From Parastagonospora avenae f. sp. tritici 18332-5 (Eukaryota; Ascomycota; Dothideomycetes; Pleosporales; Phaeosphaeriaceae): 64,000 nucleotides of DNA. The position numbers were made by a program, and so were the translations under genes. The notes beneath the pieces were generated by a model, which saw only the letters and a program-made list of their open reading frames with translations, was not told the origin of the DNA and made no database searches. The stretch is taken from positions 212,399-276,398 of the forward strand of contig JAFJTR010000037.1 of assembly GCA_022559985.1 (NCBI GenBank), read 5' to 3'. Position 1 is the first letter of the stretch; each line of letters begins with the position of its first letter. This document shows positions 43,901 to 56,281 of this stretch, piece after piece.

Positions 43901-46900
43901 CCTACTTATACGTGGGATCACAGTCGCGCCTATTTCACCGAGTCACGGGCTACCAAGAAGCTCCTTTCGCGTATGTCTGGCCATCACGAGCTTCTCGGCG
44001 TAAGGCTGGACGGAGGACCGAACGACTATCGTTGGCGGAATTTCATCAAGCAACAGGAGATGCCGTGGCTCCAGGGACATCAAATCCAGGGTCAGATGGT
44101 ATTTCCTGGAGCTGGTTTTGCCAGCATGGCCATCGAGGCATCAAAGACTGTGTTTGACGACGAACGGGTGGCTTTGGTGGAGATTCTGGACCTCCAGGTC
44201 AGCCGAGCAATGTCAATCCCTGACGATGCTATCGGCGTCGAGATCCTGGTCACTCTGACCAATGTTGTGCGCGACGAGTATCATGGAGTGGTTACCTGTA
44301 ACTTCGAATGCATCCTTTGCCCAGATGCTGACATTGCCCCTTTTGCCGCCTCTACTGCTCGTATACGGTTGGAGATATGCGAAAGCGACGACTCATCCTC
44401 TTCTTCACTACCTCAGCGAGTTCGATCGGGGTTAGACATGAATCCCGTCGACGTCGACCTTTTCTACACCACGCTTGCCAGCTCTGGGTACAACTATAGC
44501 GACATGTTCAGGAGCATCCGGTCTATCGAGCGAACCACCGACAAGTCGTCTGGCATTATTCATGTTGAGGTACCCGACGACTACAGTGCTGCCAATATGA
44601 CGCTACACCCTGCACCGCTCGACGTGGCTTTCCAGGCCGTCTTTGGCGCTTTAGGATCCCCTGGCGACGGCCGCCTCTGGACCACTCTGGTACCTACACG
44701 GATAGCTCGTATCAAAATAGACCCTAGAGTCTGCAAAGCCAGCTCTGGGTTAGGTAATGATATTACCTTTGATGCATTCTTGTCTGCCTCAGCATCCAAG
44801 GGCATCTCGGGCGATGTGGACATGTTCAACGCGACTGGACAGGCTATGGTTCAGATAGAAGGCTTATCCCTCTCGCCGCTGACAGCGCTTACCCCTCAAG
44901 ACGACCGCCAGATGATGTCCAAGATGATATGGGGTCCCGAACAACCCGACGCCACCAGAGATTTCACCGAGTGGCAGCTCGAAAATGCCAATCTGACCGA
45001 GGATGGTGCGCACTTCATTCAGCGCGCCTGCTTCTTCTACATGAAGCGCCTACATGAAGCCATCACGCCTGAGGAGCGCGCCTCATGCGAATGGCATCCC
45101 AGGAAGTACCTCGCTTGGGTGGCCGACACAGTCAATGAGGTAGCAACAGGGCAACATCCCGTCATCCGGCAAGAGTGGATGCACGATACATTAGAGACCA
45201 TGAGACCTATGATAGAGGCTTTCCGACAGGAACAGGACGACTTCTCCCTCATCATTCCAACCATCGGCGATAGTCTAATTCCCTGGGCTCGTGGGGAGCT
45301 GAACTTCCTCGAGGTATATCGTGAAAGCAACATTCTAGAACACATCTACAAAAACACTGTCGGCTTTACCGAATTCAACGAGTATCTCGGTCGGCTCGTG
45401 GGTCAACTCGCGCATAGGCATCAGCAGATGGACATTCTTGAACTGGGTGCAGGCACGGGCTCTGCTACAGAAGCCGTCATGCGCCACGTTGAAGAAAGGT
45501 TCAGGTCGTATACCTACACAGACATTTCGTCTGCTTTCTTCCCCAAGGCCGAAATCGATTTCATGGAGTACGCGGAGAAGTTCGTATATTCAACTCTAGA
45601 TATCGAAAAGGATCCTACCGACCAGCAGTACTCGCCCCACAACTACGATCTCATCGTCGTGTCAAACGTCCTACACGCTACTAAGTCACTTGAGACGACG
45701 TTGCGCAATGTTCGGAAGCTTCTGAAGCCCGGTGGATACCTTGTAATTCTCGAAATCACAGACATGGACCCGGTACATCCGACGTTCGTCTTTGGCACTT
45801 TGGCGGGTTGGTGGGTGGGGGAGAACGACGGGCGTCGTCACCATCCGCTCATCACGAAGAACGCATGGGCAGAGCTCCTGCATAGAACAGGATTCTCCGG
45901 AATCGACACGCAAACACCAGGTTCGGGTCAGTTCATGGCGCCGCAGGGTGTTATGCTGAGCCAAGCGGTCGACATGCAGATCGAGCTCATTCGGCAGCCG
46001 CTAAACACTGATGAAAACATTATGACTGCCTTGAAAGATATCCTTATTATAGGCGGTAAATCCTTGGCTGTGTACCAGCTTGTGGAAGACACACTAGCAC
46101 TATTGCAGCCTCTGACCAAGACGGTTAGTCGCGTGGAGCGCTTCGATGAGCTCGACGAGTCTCACTTCACCGACAAGCAGATGGTTCTGAGCCTGACGGA
46201 GCTCGAAGATCCTATTTTCGATCCCTTCACACCGGCCAAGTGGAGATCGATGCAGATCATGACGGAAAAGGCGCGCAGCGTCGTCTGGATAACTCAAGGA
46301 GGTCTCTCTGGAGCGCAGCCTTATGGCCATATGATGACGGGTGTGGCACGATGCCTGACATCCGAGAAGCCAGCCATGACGTTTCAGCTCATTGATTTTG
46401 ACGTACAAGATATCGCTGGCATCCAGCCCACTACCATTGCCGAAGCTGTTCTCCGCATGCAGATCTCGAGTGCGTGGACTTCTTTGGCAGAGCCATACAA
46501 TCCTACTTGGACATTGGAACGTGAGTTGCGCGTCGGTCCCGATGGTAACATGACAATTCCGAGATATGTACCCAACCACGAGTTGGATGCGCGTTACAAT
46601 GCAAGCCGTAGGATAGTCCGCAGCGACCGGGTACCGGGTGATGAGGTGACTATCGTTGAGCATAGGGGGATCTACGAGCTTGAGCGAGTTGTGAAGCCAG
46701 AGTGGGCTATGGGAGATATTTCATTGCTCCGAGACATCCAAGTTGACCGCTCTCTGTTGATGGCACTTACGGTCGACTCGGTTGGCGCACTCTTCCTGGT
46801 GGTTGGCAAGCTGATGGAATCCTCGCGGCCCGTTCTTGCACTGTCCACATCCAGTTCCTCCAGGCTACTAACGCCCTCAAGCTGGACAATGGATTTCGAC

Positions 46901-49900
46901 GCAGACTCGAGTGGTGTGGATCTTAGCCTTCTTCTAACCGAAGCCACCCATGCCTGTTGGATTGAAAAAATCATGTCCATGACACCGAACAATACAACCA
47001 TGCTCGTTCACGAGCCACCCACAACACACTTTGCCTCCGCTCTTAGGGATGCAGCAGCTGAACGCCAGTCAACTGTTCATTTCACCACCTCGCAACGGAA
47101 TAGTGGCGACTACATATTCGTACATCCTTCTCGCCACGATCGTAGCTTGTCACGCCTGCTTCCAAAAAATCTGGCCACCTTCGTCGTCATGTCAGGTGAA
47201 GCGGACATGGAAGGCATTGCGGCGCGCATGGAAAAAAAGTTGCCCAGTCAATGCAATGTCATCAATCTTTCCATGCTGATGGCCAAAGAAGCTTACGTCC
47301 GCCCCTCTACATCACCCGATACCGTTATTCCTGGAGTTCTTGGCCGTCTTCTGCATTATATACGAGAATCTGGTGCCACCAGCGACAGAGGGTGCTATGA
47401 TGAGATTCCAGTTGCCCAAATAGCCGGCAGTCACATTCCCTTGCACCAGAAGGGCAGACCTGTCGTGTTGAATTGGACAGCGGGCCAGCATCTTCCACTC
47501 CGTCTTTACCCCGCCGAAGACATTGTACAATTCCGCCCTGACAAGACTTACTTGTTGATTGGCCTTGCGGGTCAGCTAGGAATTTCACTGTGTGACTGGA
47601 TGGTACAGCGAGGAGCACGTCATATTGTGGTCACTTCGCGTGACCCCAAAGTCAACAAGGCATGGTTGAATGGAATCCAGGCCGATGGCGTTCGGATCCA
47701 CATCTTGTCATGGTACGTTCAGATCACTTTCCTAAACTAACATTGTCTTCTCCGGTCACCATCCTTATTTCTCACAAAAGATCCATCTTGAGATTTGCAG
47801 TTTGATTTACTAACGCTTGTACAACAGCGACGTGACTAACCGCCGCTCGGTATCTACCATGTACCAATCCGTTTGCAAGACTATGCCGCCTGTGGCTGGT
47901 GTTTGCAATGGCGCCATGATTATGAACGACGGAATTATCCCCCACATGACATATGAAAGGTTCAACCAAACTCTGCGCCCCAAGGTAGACGGCACTCGAT
48001 TCCTCAACGAGATTTTCGATAAGCCTACCCTCGACTTCTTCATTGTCTTCTCATCACTTGCCTACGTGACGGGTAACCTTGGCCAATCACCTTATGCTGC
48101 TGCCAATGCCTTCATGGTCAGCGTAGTCGAGGGCCGTCGCGCACGTGGTTTGGCCGGCAGTATTCTGAATCTGGCGGGAATTTCCGGCCTGGGCTACATC
48201 TCCCGCACTGATCTCGGTATTCTCGATCGCCTGGCTAAGCTAGGGTATTCCAATATGTCCGAGTGGGACTTTTTACAGTTCTTCGCCGAAGCAGTCTTGG
48301 CCGGTAAACCGGGCTCGCGATCAACAGCTCATGACATCTCTTCTAGTCTGCATCCATACGATGCAGAACAAGAGTCCAATCCTCCTGCATGGTTACCTCT
48401 TCCGGCATTCTCCTATTACAAGCGAACCAAGCGACTCACTCTCGACGTAGAAGACTCACAAGAGACCTCCGTTCGTGTTCACCTGAAACGCCAGACTACA
48501 AAAGAAGGCATCTCGAACGTAATTCAAGATGGACTCAGCGCGACGCTATACAAGCTCCTCAACATACGGCCAGCAGATGCCACCATTCGCGCCGACATAC
48601 GTCTCGTAGATCTGGGTATCGATTCTCTTGTCGCTGTTGACATGAGATCTTGGTTCTCCAAGGAGCTTGATCTCGACATGCCCGTGCTGAAATTACTGGG
48701 TGGTGCTACTGTGGAAGAGATGGTCCAGGATACCATGGAGCGACTCTCGCCCGACCTCACCCCAAGACTAAAAGCAGAAGACGGAGAGGTATCCAAAGAA
48801 CAGGAAGCTCTTCCCGTAGTAAAGTTTGACTCTACTTCTGGCTCCAGTCCTCCGTCTTCTACTTCTGATACCAAGTCTATTTCTCCTCCGTCATCAATAT
48901 CAGATGATGGAATTCCGGAGGAAGGAAAGCGAATATCACATGCCACTAGCCTTGGTACAAACCAAGAGCTCTCCTTTGAGCAAAAGCAGAGCATGGGATA
49001 TCCTTCATTACAGTTCTGGTTCTTGTTGCAACAACAGGAGCTACTCAGTGCCTTCAACTGTACCTTCCGCATCGCCTGTCGAGGTCAGATAGATGTTGAT
49101 CGCATGTCTCAAGCAGTGAAAGAGCTGGGCGAGCGTCACGACTCGATGCGGACGGCTTTTTTTGATGATGTTAGCAATGGCTATGAACCTACCCAGGCTG
49201 TGTTGGCACCCAGTGCGTCTCCCTTGCGCTTGGAAATTCGCGCCGTGTCAGACCTTCAAGAAGCCGTTCAGTTTACCGATGATATCCAGGAACGCTATGT
49301 TTTCAACCTTGGTCGGGGTGAGGTAGTTCGAATCGCCTTGTTGTCTGAGAATGACCAATCACACTACCTTGTCATTGGCATTCATCACATTGCCATAGAT
49401 GGATACAGTTTCTTCCTGTTCCTCAAGGAACTGATCGAGCTGTACGGAAGACGCCCTCTCGATCCTGTACAGATGCAATGGAATGACATCATAAGGGAGC
49501 AAAGCCTGGCCGTCGAAAATGGGTCGATGGCCAGCGAAATCGCATTCTGGAAGAATCAACTCATCGGTCCGAACGGAATTCCGGAACCGCTCCCCATGCT
49601 TCCCTTTGCGAAGAGGAGAGCTCGCTTGCCCGTTAGCGCATTTACGCTGGAGGAGGTACCTATGGTGACCCTAAATCCAGCTTTGGTCCGAGCTATCCGC
49701 GATCGTTGCCGGAAACTAAAAGTCACCCGTTTTCATTTCTTCATGACGGTACTCCGCATCATGCTTATGGAGCTCGCCGGTGTAGAAGAGCTTTGTATCG
49801 GTATGGTGGACGCTGGACGGACCGATGTGCGCTCCACCAAACTCGTCGGTCTTATGGTCAACGTATTGCCGCTAAGGTTCCAGAAGAAGCCGTCACAAAG

Positions 49901-52900
49901 CTTCGCAGAAGTATGCCGCGACGTACGGGATCAGGCGTATCTAGCTCTAGCGCACTCTCGCCTTCCTTTCAAAGCCATGCTTGAGCAGCTTGGAGTGCCA
50001 CTGTCTAACCATGCCGCACCTATTTTCCAGGTCATGATGGACTATCTGCCGCAAAAGTTTGAGACACCCGCCTTCACTGGCACAACAACGAATGAGGTGA
50101 AGTCGCATCTCAACTACTCATTGACAGACATGGTCCTCGACGTCAACGATATCAGTGAAACTGAGATCAAATTTCGATGGAGCGCACAATCCGACTTGTA
50201 CTCGAGGGATGCCGTACAGACACTTATGGACATGTATGTCAGGCTAACCGAGAGATTCTCAAACTCGGATATAGATTGTATCACCCCCATGGCAAATGTC
50301 GAAGGCATGCTACAATTGTACAATGCCAGCCAAGTCAAGTACGCAGTGACAACGTCTCTGGGCGATCTCGGACCTGAAAATTTTCGACAGACCGTTTCGC
50401 ACATCATTCGGGAAAGGAGTGCAAAGAATCCAAATGCAATCGCGCTTAAGGACGGCTCCGGCACAACGCTCACATACTCCCAAATGGCTCAACGAGTGAG
50501 ACAGATAGAGTTGGCCTTGCTCCAACCAGGGGAAAAGCTTGAACGAGTGGCATGCTACCAACAACCGACTGTGGATTGGATCTGTTCTCTGTTAGCCGTT
50601 TGGAGCGCAGGTGCCACCTACGTGTCTCTTGATTCCCGGCTTCCAGTATCGAGGATATCGACTTTGCTAGACCTAAGCAAGCCATCTGCTATAATCTGCT
50701 GTCCGGAGACACATGAGGTTATAAGTACAGTGGCTATAGATTGCAGAGTTCTGGACGTGCAGAATCTCCCCCGGGTCGACGGGGCTTTATTCAACAGTAA
50801 GACCAGGGCGGCACTTGACTGCCCGGCCCTCATCATCTTCACATCTGGATCGACCGGCACGCCTAAATGTGTAGAAATTTGCCATAACAGCCTTGCCAAC
50901 GTCATCCAAGGCAGTCTGGCACGTCACTGCCGCGAAGGGGAGTCTCTCATAGCGTTGCAACAGAGTGCAGTCAGCTTCGACCTATGCTTCGGCCAAGTGT
51001 TAATGGGCCTATGTTCTGGAGGCAGCGTAGTGGTAGCTTCCAGGGATCAGCGCAGCGACCCACAGGAGATCTGCAGGATTATACGCGATGAGTCCGTCTC
51101 ATTCATCATCGCCACCCCTTCTGAGCTAGCGCACTGGTTCCGGTATGGAAAGGCTGAGCTGATGGAGGCTCCAAATCTCAGATATGCCTTCTCAGGGGGT
51201 GAAGCTCTGCCTTGTACACTTAAGACCTCGTTCAGGCAGCTGAACAAGGATTTGAAGCTTGTCAATGTCTATGGACCAGCCGAGGCTACCGTGTGGTGCA
51301 CAACAGCCGAAATTGACTACAGCACGAAGGAAGAGAAAGAAACAGCAATTCCAGTCGGCAGACCCATGGCCAACTGCGGTGTCTTCGTTGTGGACAAGGA
51401 CTTGAAGCCAGTACCTAGTGGTGTCTCAGGAGAGATTGCTGTGACGGGTGCTGGCGTTGCAAACGGCTACTTTGGCCAGGACGTACTTACAAGAGTTTCC
51501 TTCCTTGTAGACTCGTTGACGCCAACTGGCTACTTCATGGAGGGAGCCAAGAAAGCTCTGATGTACCGGACTGGCGACAGCGGACGTTTCGGTGGAGACG
51601 GGCAGCTCTACTATGAGGGACGCATCGAAGGAGACACACAGATCAAGCTCAACGGAATTCGTATTGAGATGCATGAAGTGGAATCTGCCATACTGCGGGC
51701 TTCACGTGGAGTGCTTGCAAGCGCTGTCGTATCAGCTCGACGCAATCCGGACTTCATGGTTGGGCACGTCGAGTTCGAGCCAGGATACTACGGGCCGCAA
51801 GAGCAGAAAAAAATCTTAGAGTCTCTTCTATCTCGCCTTCCTTTGCCAAAGTACATGTGTCCGGCCCTTCTGGTACCACTCGACAGGATCCCAGTGAATG
51901 CCCACGGCAAGACGGATCGACTGGCCGTCCAAGCGCTTCCACTTACCTCTCTCTCCCAGCACCACGAGGACAAGAGCCATATTACTATGATGGAGAATGC
52001 ATTACTGAAAATCTGGACAGAGGTCCTCCCAAGCGATTTAACCCAGGCAGTAGCCATCCGACCAGAGACAGACTTTTTCAGCCTGGGTGGCGGATCGTAT
52101 CTACTTGTACATGTGCAGCGCCTGATCCGCGAGCGCTTCAACGTCTCCATACCAGTAAGAGAGCTTTTCAGCACGAGTACCTTGCGGGAGATGGCCTCCA
52201 GCGTAGATGCTGCGACTGCAGTTTCTGCCATCGACTGGCAAAACGAAACGGCTTTAGAAGGCATCTCCATTAGTGGTACAGACCTTGATCTGACCACCCG
52301 CGTGAAGGCACATTGCATCACAGTCGTCATGACTGGTGCCACAGGATATCTTGGAAGGAACATTCTCGAGACACTATTGGAAAACCCAGCCGTCTCCACT
52401 ATCCACTGTGTAGCCGTCCGGGACGAGACACGCATGCAACGCATCGAGACCAATACGACAGAACGGTTGGTCATTCACACCGGAGACCTAGGCGCACCCC
52501 TTTTTGGTCTCAGCACGTCCAATTTCTACAAGCTGGCCAGCGAAGCTGACGTGCTCATACACAGCGGCGCGAATCGGTCCTTCTGGGACTCATACCACAC
52601 GCTACGTGGTGCCAACTTAGTCTCCACCAAAACCATGATCCAGATGGCAGCGCACCGCCGCATACCCTTGCACTTCATCTCGAGTGGTGGGTTGGTATCT
52701 AAGCCGGAACGGGACGGTGAAATCGTTGCCGCGGCCGGATCCGTCACTGGACAGGGCTCACCGCCGGCTGATGGATCCAATGGCTATATCGCCTCCAAGT
52801 GGGCCTCAGAAGTATCTCTTGAGCGGGCTGCTCGCGATCTCCACGTGCCCGTCCTCATCCACCGGGTCACTGGTGCTAACAGTACAAAGCCCGAGGCACT

Positions 52901-53270
52901 GATAGACCAGCTCAGGGCCGAGTTCCGCGCCATCGCCACGAAGTTGAAAGCAGTGCCTCACTCTCACGGCTGGCGCGGCTCGTTCGACGTCCTTCGTACA
53001 CGAGCGTTGTGCGCGATGCTCGCGAAGAACTTCATCTGCCCGGCGCAGAAGGCAGTCACAAGTGAGGAACGCATCAGCTACTTCCACTATCCATCAGAGA
53101 TCCATCTTGACATCGACATGGTGCCGGAGGTTTTCGAAGGCATCGACGCTGTCGAAACGCTGCCACCGCACCTTTGGGTCGGAAGGGCAAAGACTGCAGG
53201 TATCAATTGGCATTTTTCAGGTCAGGACTTCGAAGCTACAGTCGCTGATGGTCTTGATTTGAAGAGGTAG
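40958..53270 (+). CDS. Hybrid PKS-NRPS megasynthase (KS-AT-DH-MT-psiER-KR-ACP-C-A-T-R)
   Basis: Five exons (40958..41579, 41656..42300, 42384..43022, 43083..47712, 47828..53270), 3,992 residues. Active-site landmarks: KS C174 (DTACSSS), H313, H355; AT S634 (GHSSG); DH H968 ([11 protein letters not shown]); C-methyltransferase [10 protein letters not shown] at ~1424; degenerate ER region; KR GLAGQLG ~2129 and Y2268 (YAAAN); ACP S2445 (GIDSL); C-domain HHIAIDG (H2699); A-domain TSGSTGTPK ~3184; T-domain S3602 (GGGSYLL); terminal R-domain TGATGYLG ~3681 and Y3832-x3-K. A reduced, methyl-branched polyketide is made with the trans-ER, joined to one amino acid and released as a tetramate (Dieckmann) or aldehyde. 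The start [17 protein letters not shown] is favoured. Intron 3 (43023..43082) is 60 nt without stops and carries a perfect TACTAAC; unspliced it would break the AT motif. Confidence 0.95.
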
Positions 53271-53987
53271 ACATGAAGATAGAAGAGATTAGACTGGGTT
53301 GCTCTGTATATATGCTATTACTTCTTGTTAGGAAGAGGCGGGCAGAAGACTTTGCCGGCGACTAGTAGTACGCTTTCTCACACTAGGTAGTAGGTTTATT
53401 TTAAACAGTCATTATCGTGGTTCTAATATCTACTTGCTCCTGATCGAGAAAGGTATTCGTCCTCAACAGCTCCTCTCTAGCCAAAATTGGACACTAATGT
53501 GCTCAGCTCAAACAGTGTCCAATGCCCTATCAGCGGCTTTGAGCGTAGGAGATCAATAATCTTGTAAGGTCACGCTACTGATAGAAACAGCTGTTCTTAG
53601 GTTTTCGTCTAACAGAAAGCTCAGGGGTAGCGCACATTTCAGCAAAAGCTGTAGGTAAGAATCCAGCGGTTTATGTTATCTGCCTTGACTAGGCTACTAG
53701 AGGAAATGGTCTGAGAGGAGCGAAGGTCTTATCAAACTTGCATATGAAACTTCATGACGTATGCTTGCACTATCTGTTCTGGATTACAAGCGATAAAAAT
53801 ACTAAATTGCTTCGATTCTTTGTCTTCATATCAACGAGTCTCTGGGTTGGAAACCCATGTCTTTTTAAGATATGATGATGTCGAGATGCAGACACAATGT
53901 CCTAGCCGCCTTGAGTGTAGGTATCATCCGCAGCTTGAGAGTCTAGGAGTTCTCCAGTACGCTACCATACCTCCAATTTTCTGTCCA
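53271..53987. other. Convergent intergenic, no gene seen
   Basis: About 720 bp, AT-rich, between the tail-to-tail PKS-NRPS and membrane-protein genes. No repeat or RNA recognised. Confidence 0.5.
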
Positions 53988-55045
53988 CTAGCGTCTACTA
54001 TAGCCTCTCCTCGCCTTCCCACTGTGATGTTTTCGATGGCCCCCCATTTCGTGTTGCCCACCGGCGTCACGACCCTCACTGAGAAGTTGGTTCATCTCCC
54101 TACACGTCTTCACTCTGAAACGTAGAATGCCAACGTAGATACATATGATGATGTACTCGGGCAAAAGAGCCATGAGTGCAAAAGCTGTGGCCGAGCCAAA
54201 CAGCGAGCTCCACATGGACGTAAACATTTTGGCGCCAGTGGCCTCGAAAATTCCGAGCATACCGTATGCTGTACGCAAGGCGAGAAAGGGCGACGCTAGA
54301 AGGAGCCATTTTACGATCTAGCGTAGTTAGGTTGTATTCTTTGGCAGAAACGAACGTATCGTTATGTGCGAACAAAGGAAATACTCACCGTGAGATGCGA
54401 TTGCTTGACATGATCACGCTGAAACAGAGCCACCCTCAGGCTCAACAGCACCGCTACAAGGAACACCGCCAGAAAAACGAAGTATCCAATCTTGTAAAGC
54501 GCTGCCTGCAAAGATGCTTGGCTAACCTTGCCCGTCATAGTTCCCGCTCCGATGAGTAGTCCCGTGGAGAGCAGAATGAGAACAGCGCAGACGCGGTGGA
54601 TAAACCGCAGAATGCTTTGCTTGGGGAAGTTCTCTCGAGATCTTGAAAAGAAAGTTCAGTTCCTAATAAAGGCAAACAAGGTGAACATGGGCAACATACA
54701 TGAGACTCAAGAACCCGTCATAGGCGGCGAGTAGGGGTACGATACCCAAATTGAGGAGAACATAGGTCGCTTTGATCATGTCGGCGTTGTCTGCACTCAA
54801 GTCCTTCTCAACCAATATGATCAAGGCTCCGGCGGCGAGTCGTACTACAGCACATTTAGCATGGTACGAGATGATTAACGTGCGAGAAAAGAGCGAAGGG
54901 ACGTACTGAGTGTGAATATCATGACCATGTAACACGCCATGCGGGAGCCATACTTCCAGCATCGAAAACCGATGTACTGTGCGTATAGTGTGACGGGTAC
55001 GTAGAAGATCACTGTCGCGATGCCGACGGCCGTGTGAGGCTTCAT
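53988..55045 (-). CDS. Seven-helix integral membrane protein of unknown function (DUF7702-like)
   Basis: Minus-strand exons 55045..54907, 54844..54700, 54641..54389 and 54317..53988 (introns 62, 58 and 71 nt), 288 residues. It starts MKPHTAVGIATVIFYVPVTL, with about seven hydrophobic helices, including CAVLILLSTGLLIGAGT, GYFVFLAVFLVAVLLSLRVA and FALMALLPEYIIICIYVGI. The C-terminal tail is hydrophilic, His/Arg/Gly-rich. The helix pattern and motifs such as YIGFRCWKYGSRMACYMVMI resemble a widespread fungal membrane family without known function. It lacks transporter signatures. Whether it serves the cluster (export, self-protection) is unknown. The exon 3 acceptor (CAAG) is the least sure splice site. 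Confidence 0.75.
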
Positions 55046-56281
55046 GCTGTTTTGTGATTGCAGAATTGGTAGATATTAGGCAAAGAATTGTCAATATGAG
55101 GTCCAGCAAAAGAGGAAAAAGCCAGCTGAAGTACGGGCTTGCTTTCCTTGTAAGATTTAGATAGAGTGAGGGCAAACAAGCGGCCGTTCAAGTGGCAGTG
55201 TATGTGGAGATGACGTTGACCAGGATACCGCTAAGTGAAGGAGAAACCCTTGTCTTCTGCTGCAGTACTTCGCATAAGTCGCATATTTAGCGCCATACGT
55301 CCCAAACTGGTTAGGACAGTATTGACCTTGCATGAGCAGTTGCAAGCGAATCTTTCCCGTTATTCCCATCTGGCGAAGACGACTGAGGCTGGAAATTTCA
55401 CTTTCCGAGTCATAACAAATCTGCCTTCTAGCAAGTAATATCGCACTGCGCAACAGCAACACGTTTGCGCCATGTTGCGCCACTGATTCGCCATTGTCGG
55501 TACCCGGCATCGTGAAAGCCTGACACCTTATCGCGTATTGGGCGCGCAACCTATCGCGATGATATCCTGAAAAGGACGATGCTGACTGCTGCGCCCCGCC
55601 CGGGTGTATCTACTCTTGTTACCTTTTGTAAGCTAGCCTCACATTGATCAGTATGGAAGGCGTGACAGGATCACATTCTGACTGCATTAGCTTGTCTTCC
55701 TGCACCAAAGCTTGTTCGATATTGGCTACAGCTAGGGTCGAACCCGAGGACATGGGTGGGGCGATCCTAAAGTGGGCTTTGTTGCACCCGGCAACCAATC
55801 GCAACACCGCAGCGATTTTGCTGCACTCTGCCAGTTGCCAGCAGCCAATCGCATCACCCACCTGATTAAGCTTAAGCTTGACATCCATACTTGGCTCTAA
55901 GCCTCAACACCCTACGTCCTGTAGTCCCGTCGATCCAACTCGGAATGAGCCCTTTTTCTGTTTACAGCTCCTCGCGCGTCAGCAATGATGCGTTAGCCTG
56001 CCTGTCGCACACTATACACGGCAATACCTAGAAAGGCGAAGACCGAAGACCGAAGCTCGCACGAACCTTCACCCACCCCTACACCTTTCACTGTCAGTAG
56101 CTTACTGCGCCACATGTGCGGACCCTTTGTGCTCAGCCCCAACACCAGGCGTGCGATTGCCAGGCCGCAACCCCACAATATTGCTTGACGCTATTCCCAC
56201 TTTCTTCCTTTACGACCACCCTCTCTTCTCCCAATTGCAGCATTCTCTTACTAGGCTCTTACATTCTGTTTCTACATTCCC
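55046..56281. other. Divergent intergenic, no gene seen
   Basis: About 1.24 kb between two head-to-head genes. Only short frames without domains; a CT-rich stretch precedes the plus-strand start near 56200-56280. Confidence 0.5.

Noticed and set aside
40829..47816. PKS-NRPS as a frameshifted pseudogene
   Set aside because: All frame breaks coincide with GT...AG segments having branch sites, and the summed exons give an exact 3,993-codon frame with every core catalytic motif except ER.
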